Positions 6,874 through 14,340 of a DNA stretch of 14,340 nt are shown here, piece by piece. Under the pieces are notes generated by a model, which was not told where the DNA came from, ran no database searches, and worked only from the letters and a program-made list of their open reading frames with translations. The position numbers and the translations under genes are program-made. The DNA comes from Planctomycetota bacterium (GTDB taxonomy: Bacteria > Planctomycetota > Phycisphaerae > WQYP01). Numbering within the stretch: position 1 is the stretch's first letter; every line of letters starts with the position of its first letter. Where the stretch lies: assembly GCA_021809365.1 (NCBI GenBank), contig JAKBAC010000087.1, positions 1 to 14,340 on the forward strand. Reading direction: 5' to 3'.

Positions 6874-9800
6874 ATGCGTGATCGCCGTCATTTTCTCAAA
6901 ATCGCTTCAGTCGCCGCCCTGACCACTGCGGTGACATCCCATAGAGACTCAACCGCGGCAACCGCTTTGGCGGCCATCTCCAGTTGCCACGCGGAAGCAG
7001 GCGGACTGAAACTTGCCATCGGCAGCGATATTCTCACGGTCCAGGCTCTTTCCCCACATATTCTCCGGCTCGATTTGCTCGCCGATGGCAAAAGTGATCC
7101 ACACACACCCGTATTGGACCCCAATCCCCAATTTCCGGGCGATCCGGCCGTGAAGCTGCATGCGCAAGGCGATCCCATTCGCGTTGTGACCAGTGAATTC
7201 GAATTACGTATCAGCCGCAATCCGTGTCGGCTGACGTTGCTGGATGCCAATGGCAAAATACTGTTGCATCAAAGTGCCGACGAATCGCTGCGGGTGAATC
7301 CGGCGAATCAGGCGCAGAATGGCTTTTCATTCCGCTGCGGCGAAAAGGATAATTTTTATGGCATCCACGCTTCGGGATGCTTTGAATCCGCGACCTGGAC
7401 GTACCAGAACCATCCGCAGTCAATGCTGAAAAATGGTCACGATGTTAAAAACAATACTTACACCGTTGAGGCGAGCAAAGAGGGTGGCGGTGGAGCGCCC
7501 TTCGCATGGACAACCAGTGGCTATGGTATTCTGGTGGATTCCGATGGTGGTTATTTCCATATCAGCCCAGGCAGGATCGGTTTTTATTACGGCAACCCAA
7601 GACCGGCCCAATATCCGCATCCGGCCAGCTATGGCCGCAATTACTTCCGCCCCAACAGCTTGACAGTATATATTTTTGTCGGTACCCCGCGGGATATTTT
7701 CCGAGGGTTGGCCCTGGCCAGCGGAAAAATGCCGCTGTTTCCCAAATGGGCGTATGGTTTTACCAATTCGCAGTGGGGCACAAATCAGGAATTACTGCGC
7801 GGCTATCTGGAAACCTACCGGGCCAGGGACATCCCCATCGACAACTTCACGCTCGATTTTGACTGGAAAGACTGGGGGGCCAGCCATTACGGTGAATTCC
7901 GCTGGAATCCCGTGAAATATTCACAAGCTCTATTCACACCGGATAATCCCGATGCGCTGATCAACTGGACCCGCGCATTGGAATGCAAAATCACCGGCAT
8001 TATGAAGCCGCGGATTATTATCAGCACCATAAAGGGCAAAAGCGAACCATTGACCACCCAGGGCAAGGCGGCCGAACGACTGGGCATTATTCTGCCCACC
8101 GAAAAACCCTTCGCGGATTACTTTTCCGGCCTGATGTCCCTGGATGTGGATTTCTACAAACCGATATGTCGGCAATGGTATTGGCATGCAACATGGACGC
8201 ATCAGTGTATGCAACATGGAATCGCCGGCTTCTGGAATGATGAAGCTGATTATGGCTACATGGGCAACTTTGAGTTCCTCCACATGCAGCAGGCCCTGTT
8301 TGAAGGCCAGCGCAAAGACCGACCGCGCCACCGTGTCTGGTCCATAAATCGCAATTTTTACCTAGGCTCGCAACGCTTCGCCTACGCCACATGGTCGGGA
8401 GATATCCATACCGGTTTTGAAGTGATGTGGCAACAAAGCCTCAGCATGATCAACACGATCAATCTTGGCCAGATGCGATGGGCCCAGGATACGGGCGGCT
8501 TTGGCGGTCATCCAACACCGGAATGCTATACGCGATGGTTTCAGTTCACCGCAGTCTGTCCGACACTGCGCACCCACTGCACATTGGGCGAGCGCCGCCA
8601 GCCGTGGGTTTTTGGCGATCAGGCCTGCGAAACCGTCAAACAAGCCATTCGCCAGCGTTATAGCTGGTTCTTCTATGTATACGCACTGGAACATGCCGCA
8701 TGTACACACAGCGGTGTGGGCATCGTGCGGCCCTTGATTTTTGATTACCCGCATGATCCCAACGTGGTATCCATGGCGGATCAATGGATGTTCGGGGATT
8801 GGATTTTGACGGCTCCGGTGCTTGAGAAAATGGGCACCGGTAAGAGACAATCCATGCAGAGAAGGATTTATCTGCCGGAAGGAAACTGGATTGATTACTT
8901 CCGGGGCGAACGACTTACGGGTGGAAAATGGATCAACTATCAACTGAATGCCGCAAGCTGGATGGATTGGCCGCTGTTCATCAAGGACGGAGCCATTATT
9001 CCCACCGCCGATCCGGTGAACGCCATTCATACCGCCAAGCCGGAAATGATTTATCTCGATGTTTATCCGACAGAACGCCAAAGCCATGGAACTTTTTATG
9101 ATGATGATGGCGAATCGTATGACTATGAACATGACCTGTTTCATAAGCAAAACATTTCCGCACGAAAACTTCATGGCGGGGATACGGAAATTCATCTGTC
9201 CGCCAATACGGGCAAATACAAATCCACGGTGAAACATTTCGTGCTGCGCGTTCATGGCCGCGCCGCGGAAACGGTCACGGTCAATGGCCACGCGGTCAAC
9301 CCCGTGGAAAGCCATTACGCGTTATCACAGGCTCCGGCCGGCTGGCATACGGATGTCGATGTGATCGGACCGGTCACGCTGATTAAAATTCCAGCCGGGG
9401 AAAAAGTCGATGTACAACTTCATGGCCGACAGATCGTCCGCAAGGATGTTGAAATTCTTGACTCCAGCGATGCATCCCTCTCCGGCCCCACGCCGCCAAC
9501 GGTGCCGCTCAAAACCGACAACCCGATGTACGTTGATGCAAATCTCTTCGCCCTCTCTCCTTGCCGAAAGCCCGTGATTGCCACAAATCATAAGGGATAT
9601 ACCGCGGGCGGTTTTATCACCGGCTTTGAATTGCCCGGCGCGGCGGCGACATTCTATCTCCGGCGGCGCAAGGCGGGAAAATATCTGGTGAAGTTCCGTC
9701 TTGCCAATGGCGACATTGACATCCTCAAAACCATGAATGTGTATGTCAATGGCCTGCTGGTCGGGGAATTGCGGATTCCATCGCTTGCCAGTTGGGATAA

Positions 9801-9930
9801 CTGGGAAAATGTGGCCATCTATCTGCCGCTAAGCGCGGGAAACAATACGATTATGCTCCGGTACGATGAAAACAACACCGGCAAAATCGCTCTGGATTGT
9901 GTGCAGGTACCTTATAGCCCGTCCGCGTAA
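6874..9930 (+). CDS. Tat-exported GH31 alpha-glycosidase (alpha-xylosidase/alpha-glucosidase type) with C-terminal CBM-like domain
   Basis: This is a retaining exo-alpha-glycosidase. The frame is open from a TTG at 6835, but ATG 6874 is preferred. GGAG (6863-6866) lies 7 nt upstream, and this start puts a canonical Tat motif DRRHFLK (R4-R5) at the N-terminus. The protein is then 1018 aa. The order is: N-terminal beta-sandwich (about 45-270), barrel (about 285-600) with FTLDFDW (325-331), putative nucleophile D456 in GFWNDEAD, and putative acid/base D510 in TWSGD. GH31-type C-terminal beta-domains (about 600-870) include GDWILTAPVL and FYDDDGESYDYE. The last ~135 residues (about 882-1018) look like a CBM6/CBM35-type sandwich (YLRRRKAGKYLVKFRLANG ... 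YDENNTGKIALDCVQVP). Pairing with a GH3 beta-glycosidase suits stepwise trimming of xyloglucan-like oligosaccharides. The substrate is inferred. Confidence 0.92.
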   Translation: MRDRRHFLKIASVAALTTAVTSHRDSTAATALAAISSCHAEAGGLKLAIGSDILTVQALSPHILRLDLLADGKSDPHTPVLDPNPQFPGDPAVKLHAQGDPIRVVTSEFELRISRNPCRLTLLDANGKILLHQSADESLRVNPANQAQNGFSFRCGEKDNFYGIHASGCFESATWTYQNHPQSMLKNGHDVKNNTYTVEASKEGGGGAPFAWTTSGYGILVDSDGGYFHISPGRIGFYYGNPRPAQYPHPASYGRNYFRPNSLTVYIFVGTPRDIFRGLALASGKMPLFPKWAYGFTNSQWGTNQELLRGYLETYRARDIPIDNFTLDFDWKDWGASHYGEFRWNPVKYSQALFTPDNPDALINWTRALECKITGIMKPRIIISTIKGKSEPLTTQGKAAERLGIILPTEKPFADYFSGLMSLDVDFYKPICRQWYWHATWTHQCMQHGIAGFWNDEADYGYMGNFEFLHMQQALFEGQRKDRPRHRVWSINRNFYLGSQRFAYATWSGDIHTGFEVMWQQSLSMINTINLGQMRWAQDTGGFGGHPTPECYTRWFQFTAVCPTLRTHCTLGERRQPWVFGDQACETVKQAIRQRYSWFFYVYALEHAACTHSGVGIVRPLIFDYPHDPNVVSMADQWMFGDWILTAPVLEKMGTGKRQSMQRRIYLPEGNWIDYFRGERLTGGKWINYQLNAASWMDWPLFIKDGAIIPTADPVNAIHTAKPEMIYLDVYPTERQSHGTFYDDDGESYDYEHDLFHKQNISARKLHGGDTEIHLSANTGKYKSTVKHFVLRVHGRAAETVTVNGHAVNPVESHYALSQAPAGWHTDVDVIGPVTLIKIPAGEKVDVQLHGRQIVRKDVEILDSSDASLSGPTPPTVPLKTDNPMYVDANLFALSPCRKPVIATNHKGYTAGGFITGFELPGAAATFYLRRRKAGKYLVKFRLANGDIDILKTMNVYVNGLLVGELRIPSLASWDNWENVAIYLPLSAGNNTIMLRYDENNTGKIALDCVQVPYSPSA

Positions 9931-10056
9931 TCGACTGAAGATTCGGCAACCGCGGCCAACGCGCGCGTGCGTCACACCTTACGCAAGTTACGCAAACGCA
10001 AACCGCGATATCCATTTTCTGAAGGCCGCCCCGCATTGCACCGAATTTTCGCTCTG

Positions 10057-10084
10057 TTGGCAGCACGGCCCATGACGGTACAAT
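10057..10084 (+). promoter_or_regulatory. promoter for mutS, possibly giving a leaderless mRNA
   Basis: TTGGCA (10057-10062) and TACAAT (10079-10084) are separated by 16 bp and each match the consensus at 5/6. The expected start is about 10090-10092. The best MutS start codon is ATG 10093 and has no Shine-Dalgarno, so the promoter and start codon together suggest translation from the very 5' end of the mRNA. Confidence 0.55.
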
Positions 10085-10092
10085 GTGCCATC

Positions 10093-12822
10093 ATGGGTGA
10101 ACAACTTAACAAGCAGAACATCGCCGCCATTGATCCCGCGGAACTCACACCCGCCATGCGCCAATATCAGACGTATAAAGCCCAATACCCCGATGCGATT
10201 CTTTTCTTCCGCATCGGTGATTTCTATGAGACGTTCTATGAAGATGCCCGCACCGTATCGCGTGTGCTCGGCGTCGCCTTGACCAGCCGCAGCAAAGGGG
10301 AAAATGCCGTTCCCATGGCCGGGGTACCCTATCACGCCGTGGATGGCTATCTGCAACGCATGATCGCGGCCGGCTATCGCGTGGCAATTTGCGAACAGAT
10401 GGAAGACCCTAAGCAGGCCAAGGGAGTCATTGATCGGCAGGTCACACGTTTAATCACTCCCGGCACGCTCACGGAAGACACCATGCTCGATGGCCGGGAA
10501 GAGAATTTTCTGGCCGCCATGCTGCTTCTTCCCCCTGGCCGCTCTGCCGCCAATCTGGAAGCCGATCCACTTGCCACCACTGCCGCCACCTCGGCGGAAT
10601 CCGCCTCCGCCACGATCGCCTGGTGTGAATTATCCACGGGGAAATTTTTCACGCTCACGGATTCACTGGCGGCTTGCCGGGAGGAACTTGCTCGCATCAG
10701 CCCGCGCGAGCTGATTCATGCCGAGGCATCCGATCATCAGTTGCCGCAATGGGCCACGCATCTTACTGAACTGATCAAATTGACTTTGACCGCGCGCCCC
10801 GCCTGGCAGTTGGAGCAGCATCATGCCGCCGAAACCATTCGGAAGCATTATGGCGTGCTGAATTTCGCCGGCTTCGGCTACGATAATGACCGCGACCCCG
10901 CCCTGCGCGCCGCCGGCGGGCTGCTGGCCTACCTGCATGAAACACAAAAGGCCGCGCTTGAACATCTTCAACCGCCGCGATCTTTTGAACGCCGCCGCTA
11001 TCTGGTGATCGATCCAACGTCTCTACGCTCCCTGGAAATCAACCGCTCCATGCGGCAGAACAGTGCGGACGGTTCTCTGGTGCGGGCACTGGACAATACC
11101 AAAACTCCCATGGGTTCCCGACTTTTGCGGAACTGGCTGTTATTTCCGCTTCGTGATCCGGCGGCCATTGAGCAACGCTATAACATGGTGGCCGGGATGC
11201 TGGATCTGGAAAATCGGCTTGATGAGCTGCGCATGGTCATAACCGATTGTGCCGATATTGAACGCATCACGGCCCGGATTTGCTGCCGCCGCTGCACGCC
11301 GCGAGATTTGATCGCGCTGGCCCGATCACTGGAAACTTGGCCCGTACTGGCCAGGCTGGCCGGTCAGACCGGCTTTTTTCGGAATGCGGATGATGAATTG
11401 GCTCCCCTGGCTGATCCCGCGGCCACGATTGCCGCTAAAATCCGCTCCGCCATCGCCGATGATCCGCCCGCCCATCTGCGCGATGGCGGCGTGATCCGCG
11501 ATGGCTATGATGCGGAATTGGACCGGCTGCGCACGTTGGCCACGAACAGCCGCGCCTGGCTGGCGGATTATCAATCGCAACTGGTAGCCAAAACAGGCAT
11601 TAACTCTCTGAAAGTCGGCTACAACAAAGTCTTCGGCTTTTACATTGAAATTACACATGTACATGCTGAAAAAATCCCCGCCGATTTTATTCGGCGGCAA
11701 ACCGTCAAAAATGCCGAGCGTTATATCACCCCGGAACTTAAAACCTTTGAAAGTGATCTATTAACCGCGCAGGAACGATCCAAAGCGCTGGAACTGAGCC
11801 TTTATGAGCAACTGCGGGAATTCCTGGCCACGCAGGCTGAGGCTCTGTGGAAAATTGCCGAGCAAATCGCCCGTCTGGATGTGATCGCCTCCATCGCCCA
11901 TTTGGCCCGGGCGCGCCGCTATTGCCGCCCGGTAATCACCACCCGACGCGAATTGCAAATTACGGATGCCCGCCACCCGGTCGTGGAACAGATATTGGGG
12001 GACAAATTTGTTCCCAATGATATTAACCTGCCCGCCGACGGTCCGACGCTCCAACTGATCACCGGTCCCAACATGGCCGGTAAATCAACATACATCCGGC
12101 AGACGGCATTGTTGGTGCTCATGGCACAGGCCGGGTTTTATCTGCCCGCGAAACAGGCCACGATCGGTCTGGTGGATCGCATTTTCACGCGTGTGGGAGC
12201 GGCCGATGATCTGGCCGCCGGGCAGTCCACGTTTATGGTGGAAATGACTGAAACCGCCAATATTCTGTTGCACGCTTCGGAAAGTTCCCTGGTCATTCTT
12301 GATGAAATTGGCCGGGGAACCAGCACGCTCGACGGCCTGGCCCTGGCATGGGCCATTACCGAATTTCTCGCCGGAACAACACGCTGCCGCACGCAGTTTG
12401 CCACCCATTATCATGAACTCACGGACCTGGCCCAATCCAGTACCGCGGTGGTCAATTACAATGTTCTGGTGCGCGAATGGGAGGATCAGATTCTGTTCAT
12501 GCACCGCATTGTCCCCGGCAGCGCGGATCGTTCATACGGTGTGCAGGTGGCGCGGCTCGCGGGCATTCCGCGCAGCGTGATTCAACGCGCCCGGCAACTC
12601 ATGGAGCAGTTGACCGTGCATGTTGGTCGTGGCAAGCCCCGCGCGGCGGCAACCACGGTATCGCCGCAAAGCGCCCTGTTTGATCCGCTGGAATCCCAGG
12701 TTGCCAGCCAGTTGCAATCACTGGATTTGGATCGCATGTCCCCCATGCAGGCCTGGGAAGCCATCAAGATGCTGCAAGGACTTCTGGCGGAACAAAAAAA
12801 GAAACGCAGTTCCGGCGTGTAA
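10093..12822 (+). CDS. mutS: DNA mismatch repair protein MutS
   Basis: MutS binds mispaired or looped-out bases and, with ATP, recruits MutL. The frame is open from GTG 9967, but the upstream extension (LRKLRKRKPRYPF...) is unlike MutS and lacks a ribosome binding site. ATG 10093 places the conserved LTPAMRQY segment about 16 residues from the N-terminus, as usual, giving 909 aa. ATG 10072 is the other option, but it lies inside the predicted promoter. The mismatch-reading F-x-E is F44-Y-E46 in GDFYETFYEDA. The clamp and lever regions are complete. The ATPase has GPNMAGKST (658-666), Walker B with D737-E738 in ILDEIGRGTST, and the THYHEL motif. The C-terminus carries the HTH and dimerisation segments (GVQVARLAGIP...). 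No truncation is seen. Confidence 0.97.
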   Translation: MGEQLNKQNIAAIDPAELTPAMRQYQTYKAQYPDAILFFRIGDFYETFYEDARTVSRVLGVALTSRSKGENAVPMAGVPYHAVDGYLQRMIAAGYRVAICEQMEDPKQAKGVIDRQVTRLITPGTLTEDTMLDGREENFLAAMLLLPPGRSAANLEADPLATTAATSAESASATIAWCELSTGKFFTLTDSLAACREELARISPRELIHAEASDHQLPQWATHLTELIKLTLTARPAWQLEQHHAAETIRKHYGVLNFAGFGYDNDRDPALRAAGGLLAYLHETQKAALEHLQPPRSFERRRYLVIDPTSLRSLEINRSMRQNSADGSLVRALDNTKTPMGSRLLRNWLLFPLRDPAAIEQRYNMVAGMLDLENRLDELRMVITDCADIERITARICCRRCTPRDLIALARSLETWPVLARLAGQTGFFRNADDELAPLADPAATIAAKIRSAIADDPPAHLRDGGVIRDGYDAELDRLRTLATNSRAWLADYQSQLVAKTGINSLKVGYNKVFGFYIEITHVHAEKIPADFIRRQTVKNAERYITPELKTFESDLLTAQERSKALELSLYEQLREFLATQAEALWKIAEQIARLDVIASIAHLARARRYCRPVITTRRELQITDARHPVVEQILGDKFVPNDINLPADGPTLQLITGPNMAGKSTYIRQTALLVLMAQAGFYLPAKQATIGLVDRIFTRVGAADDLAAGQSTFMVEMTETANILLHASESSLVILDEIGRGTSTLDGLALAWAITEFLAGTTRCRTQFATHYHELTDLAQSSTAVVNYNVLVREWEDQILFMHRIVPGSADRSYGVQVARLAGIPRSVIQRARQLMEQLTVHVGRGKPRAAATTVSPQSALFDPLESQVASQLQSLDLDRMSPMQAWEAIKMLQGLLAEQKKKRSSGV

Positions 12823-12824
12823 TG

Positions 12825-12848
12825 CTCTGTCACCGCAGAATGTCAGAG
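12825..12848 (+). terminator. weak hairpin after mutS
   Basis: CTCTG (12825-12829) pairs with CAGAG (12844-12848), with two more pairs inside after a T-T mismatch. It begins 3 nt after the mutS stop. There is no downstream T-run, so it could stabilise an mRNA end but is a poor intrinsic terminator. Confidence 0.3.
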
Positions 12849-12966
12849 TTGGGCCACTTTATACTATGGACAATCGCCTATTAATTCGAAGTGGGCGCGG
12901 TGCTGTACTTTTGCGGATGACGACGACGGTATTTACCACAACGACACACTTCAACGAAACGCTGCG

Positions 12967-12994
12967 CTCAACGCTCAACGAGCAACGAGCAACG
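12967..12994. repeat. heptad array, NNNAACG type (4 units)
   Basis: There are four consecutive 7-nt units, two CTCAACG then two AGCAACG. The AACG core is constant and the first three bases vary. The flanking ACGAAACGCTGCGCT word recurs near 13704-13718. Confidence 0.8.
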
Positions 12995-13000
12995 GGGTGA

Positions 13001-13027
13001 ACCGCGAAGAGGCACAAGGGCGCAAAG
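13001..13027. repeat. nonad array, CCGCGAAG-like (3 units)
   Basis: There are three 9-nt units: ACCGCGAAG, AGGCACAAG and GGCGCAAAG. A related, less regular array (ACCACAAAG-like) lies at 13051-13076. Confidence 0.6.
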
Positions 13028-13091
13028 GGGTGACGACGACGACGGAATTAACCACAAAGACACGACGACACGAAGGGACGACGACGGCTGG

Positions 13092-13118
13092 CCACAGAGA
13101 TCACAGAGGCCACAGAGG
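13092..13118. repeat. nonad array, NCACAGAGN type (3 units)
   Basis: There are three 9-nt units with the core CACAGAG: CCACAGAGA, TCACAGAGG, CCACAGAGG. The same type recurs at 14174-14200, again with three units. Confidence 0.8.
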
Positions 13119-13137
13119 TGTGACGCGACGAGGATCT

Positions 13138-13151
13138 GTCGCTGCGGCGAC
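13138..13151. repeat. perfect hairpin GTCGC-TGCG-GCGAC
   Basis: Five-bp perfect arms surround a TGCG loop. The same loop occurs with different stems at 13577-13596 and 14244-14259, and as CGCG at 13520-13539 and 14297-14316. Confidence 0.7.
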
Positions 13152-13294
13152 CAAGGTGCTCAAGTTCGGGGGCAAGGTGCTCAAGTTAGGGGGGCAAGGT
13201 GCTCAAGTTGAGCATGTGGATGGGAGCGTTGATTTTGGCGGGTTTGGTTCAAGGTGCTCCAGATGCTCAAGATGTTTTGGGCCCCCAGGGGGGC
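13152..13294. repeat. CAAG/GCTC element, copy 1
   Basis: CAAGGTGCTCAAGTT occurs three times (13152, 13173, 13195) separated by C/A-G-run spacers. The third copy forms the inverted repeat GCTCAAGTTGAGC (13201-13213). A 60-bp block follows (13219-13278) that matches copy 2 at 53/60 positions. The element ends in an inverted repeat GCCCCC-AG-GGGGGC (13281-13294). Confidence 0.8.
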
Positions 13295-13298
13295 ATTC

Positions 13299-13334
13299 AG
13301 AAGTTAGGAGTTAGGAGAATAGGAGTTAGAAGAC
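13299..13334. repeat. heptad array, AGGAGTT type
   Basis: There are about four units of AGGAGTT with drift (AGAAGTT; one 8-nt unit, AGGAGAAT) between the two ~110-bp elements. Confidence 0.7.
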
Positions 13335-13345
13335 CTTGCTAATTT

Positions 13346-13481
13346 CAACTTGCCCAAGATGCCCAGGTTAGGGGGCAAGTTGCCCAAGTTGGGCAAGTTG
13401 ATGAGAGCGTTGATTTTAGCGGGTTTGGATCAAGTTGCCCTAGATGCCCAAGATGTTTTAAGGGGGGGGGCGGCTGCCGCC
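13346..13481. repeat. CAAG/GCCC element, copy 2
   Basis: This has the same layout as copy 1, but GCTC words read GCCC throughout. The central inverted repeat is GCCCAAGTTGGGC (13382-13394). CAACTTGCCC (13346-13355) is complementary to GGGCAAGTTG at 13373-13382 and 13391-13400. The shared 60-bp block is 13400-13459. A run of nine G (13462-13470) and an inverted repeat GGCGGC-T-GCCGCC (13469-13481) end the element. Confidence 0.8.
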
Positions 13482-13483
13482 GA

Positions 13484-13636
13484 GAGCAGTGGAACAGGAG
13501 AAAGTTGAGCAGTAGAGCGAATCGGGCCGCGGCCCGATTAGAGCAGGTGTGAGTAGAACAGGTGAACAGTAGAGCGAATCGGGCTGCGGCCCGATTAGAG
13601 CAGGTGTGGGTAGAACAGGTGAACAGTAGAGCGAAT
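13484..13636. repeat. octad words and 57-bp tandem repeat with 20-bp palindrome
   Basis: From 13507 a 57-bp unit is repeated 2.3 times (starts at 13507, 13564, 13621); the two full units differ at 3 positions. Each full unit holds AATCGGGCCGCGGCCCGATT (13520-13539), a perfect 20-bp palindrome, or its variant with TGCG in the centre (13577-13596). The DNA between palindromes is made of 8-nt words of the GAGCAGTA/GAACAGGT type with one 7-nt word. Confidence 0.85.
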
Positions 13637-13641
13637 ACCGG

Positions 13642-13660
13642 CAACGAACAACGAACAACA
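13642..13660. repeat. heptad array, CAACGAA type
   Basis: There are 2.7 units of CAACGAA directly after the truncated third 57-bp unit. Confidence 0.7.
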
Positions 13661-13716
13661 GGTGGCGCGCGGAATGGGCGCGGGCTGTTGGCTACAACGA
13701 ACAACGAAACGCTGCG

Positions 13717-13744
13717 CTTAACGAGCAACGAGTAACGAAACACG
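13717..13744. repeat. heptad array, NNNAACG type (4 units)
   Basis: There are four 7-nt units: CTTAACG, AGCAACG, AGTAACG, AAACACG. They are preceded by the word ACGAAACGCTGCGCT, as at 12967. Confidence 0.75.
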
Positions 13745-13850
13745 CGGGCACTCAACAGTGACGAGCAACGGGTTTCCGTTCAGGATTCTTTTCCGCGATC
13801 GCTGTGGCGGCGTGTTATTTACTTGTCAAACGGCGGCCAGCCAGCTTAAT

Positions 13851-13878
13851 GATCAATGAGCAAAGATCAAAGATCAAA
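13851..13878. repeat. heptad array, GATCAAA type (4 units)
   Basis: There are four 7-nt units: GATCAAT, GAGCAAA, then GATCAAA twice. Confidence 0.8.
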
Positions 13879-13882
13879 AATT

Positions 13883-13894
13883 CGGCGTACGCCG
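13883..13894. repeat. 12-bp palindrome CGGCGTACGCCG
   Basis: This is a perfect palindrome just after the GATCAAA array. It could be a protein-binding site or cruciform; nothing else supports a role. Confidence 0.4.
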
Positions 13895-13914
13895 TGCGAC
13901 ACCCGGACAATCAT

Positions 13915-13962
13915 GGGTGGTCTGGGTGGCGTGGAGAGGCTATAGGGGGCGGCGGGGGAGGG
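13915..13962 (+). other. G-rich strand, possible G-quadruplex
   Basis: Several G-runs on the + strand (GGG at 13915 and 13924, G5 at 13945-13949, G5 at 13954-13958, GGG at 13960-13962) could form a quadruplex with one long loop. The motif does not meet the strict short-loop definition. Confidence 0.35.
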
Positions 13963-13974
13963 TAATGAGACATC

Positions 13975-14007
<33 letters not shown>

Positions 14008-14012
14008 CCTCG

Positions 14013-14040
14013 TTTTCAGTGTTCAGTTTTTAGTTTTCAG
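14013..14040. repeat. heptad array, TTTTCAG type (4 units)
   Basis: There are four 7-nt units: TTTTCAG, TGTTCAG, TTTTTAG, TTTTCAG. It begins 5 nt after the GGAGACA array. Confidence 0.85.
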
Positions 14041-14103
14041 GAGGCAGTGAACCGCAAAAGGGGTGACGACGATGGTGTTTACCACGAGGTAGCTGAGGCC
14101 AAT

Positions 14104-14131
14104 TTCAACGAACAACGAGTAACGAGCAACG
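14104..14131. repeat. heptad array, NNNAACG type (4 units)
   Basis: There are four 7-nt units: TTCAACG, AACAACG, AGTAACG, AGCAACG. The AACG core is fixed as in the arrays at 12967 and 13717. Confidence 0.8.
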
Positions 14132-14173
14132 AAACAACGTACCGCAATGACGCGGGGATGGAACGACGGTTAG

Positions 14174-14200
14174 CCACAGAGGGCACAGAGATCACAGAGG
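14174..14200. repeat. nonad array, NCACAGAGN type (3 units)
   Basis: There are three 9-nt units with the CACAGAG core, the counterpart of 13092-13118. Confidence 0.8.
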
Positions 14201-14243
14201 TTGGGATACCACGACGATATTTACCACGAGGTAGCGGAGGGGT

Positions 14244-14259
14244 AGCCGCTGCGGCGGCT
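14244..14259. repeat. perfect hairpin AGCCGC-TGCG-GCGGCT
   Basis: Six-bp perfect arms surround a TGCG loop, the same loop as at 13138-13151 and 13577-13596 but with an unrelated stem. Octad words (GAGCAGGA, GAGCAGGT) start 2 nt downstream. Confidence 0.7.
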
Positions 14260-14279
14260 GGAGCAGGAGAGCAGGTGAT

Positions 14280-14328
14280 AGTTGAGCAGTAGAGCGAATC
14301 GGGCCGCGGCCCGATTAGAGCAGGTGTG
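14280..14328. repeat. dispersed copy of the palindromic unit
   Basis: These 49 bp are identical to 13503-13551, including the 20-bp palindrome (14297-14316) and the preceding octad words. The copies are 777 bp apart. The element runs close to the window edge, so further copies may follow. Confidence 0.85.
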
Positions 14329-14340
14329 GGAACAACGAAC

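Noticed and set aside
9967..10092. GTG start extending MutS by 42 residues
   Set aside because: The extension is basic and unlike MutS N-termini, lacks a ribosome binding site, and overlaps the likely promoter at 10057-10084.
12997..13314. 105-aa open frame with REEAQGRKG and HRDHRGHRG words
   Set aside because: It is a translation of the nonad and CAAG repeats. Such frames are widespread artefacts of this repeat type.
13507..13636. 57-bp tandem repeat as a CRISPR array
   Set aside because: The whole unit is repeated, including what would be the spacer, and no cas gene is in the window.
13345..13755. 136-aa minus-strand open frame
   Set aside because: It is a translation of the duplicated element and 57-bp tandem repeat, with repeated FALLFTCSTHTCSNRAAAR words.
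14047..14292. 81-aa open frame near the window end
   Set aside because: It runs through heptad, nonad and octad arrays, with no start signal and no protein-like composition.

Overview
The window carries five confident protein-coding genes, all on the + strand: ftsH, a deoxyhypusine-synthase-like gene, a GH3 glycosidase, a GH31 glycosidase and mutS. A candidate structured small RNA follows ftsH, and about 1.5 kb of gene-free DNA built from short tandem words follows mutS. Base composition is moderately GC-rich. Bacterial FtsH and MutS, a bacterial DHS homologue, two Tat-exported plant-polysaccharide glycosidases and word-repeat intergenic DNA together suggest an environmental planctomycete-like bacterium (PVC group, perhaps Phycisphaerae). 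That assignment is inference; there is no rRNA or other direct marker.

Layout. Bases 1-282: the possible tail of an upstream gene, two TATAAT boxes and a perfect 15-bp inverted repeat ahead of ftsH. 283-2331: ftsH, membrane AAA+ zinc protease. 2332-2925: no protein gene, but a promoter-like pair, a roughly 195-nt RNA candidate closed by a perfect 9-bp terminal helix and ending in a U-run, a second long hairpin, a 14-bp inverted repeat and a leader hairpin. 2926-4071: DHS-like polyamine enzyme. 4126-6804: GH3 beta-glycosidase with a CBM6-like insert. 6874-9930: GH31 alpha-glycosidase with a C-terminal CBM-like domain. 10093-12822: mutS, apparently from its own promoter and possibly leaderless. 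12823-14340: no credible gene; arrays of 7-, 8- and 9-nt words, a duplicated ~110-bp element, a 57-bp tandem repeat carrying a 20-bp palindrome, and several hairpins sharing a YGCG loop.

How the parts may work together. GH3 and GH31 are adjacent, both carry twin-arginine signals and would act outside the cytoplasm. Alternating alpha- and beta-exo-cleavage suits xyloglucan or related hemicellulose oligosaccharides. The DHS-like gene lies 54 bp upstream of GH3 without an obvious terminator and may be co-transcribed with them, although the functional link is unclear. ftsH and mutS are housekeeping genes flanking this accessory pair.

The items most worth following up are the RNA after ftsH (mutually supporting promoter, terminal helix, crossing helices and terminator) and the word-repeat region after mutS, where stems change while complementarity is kept.
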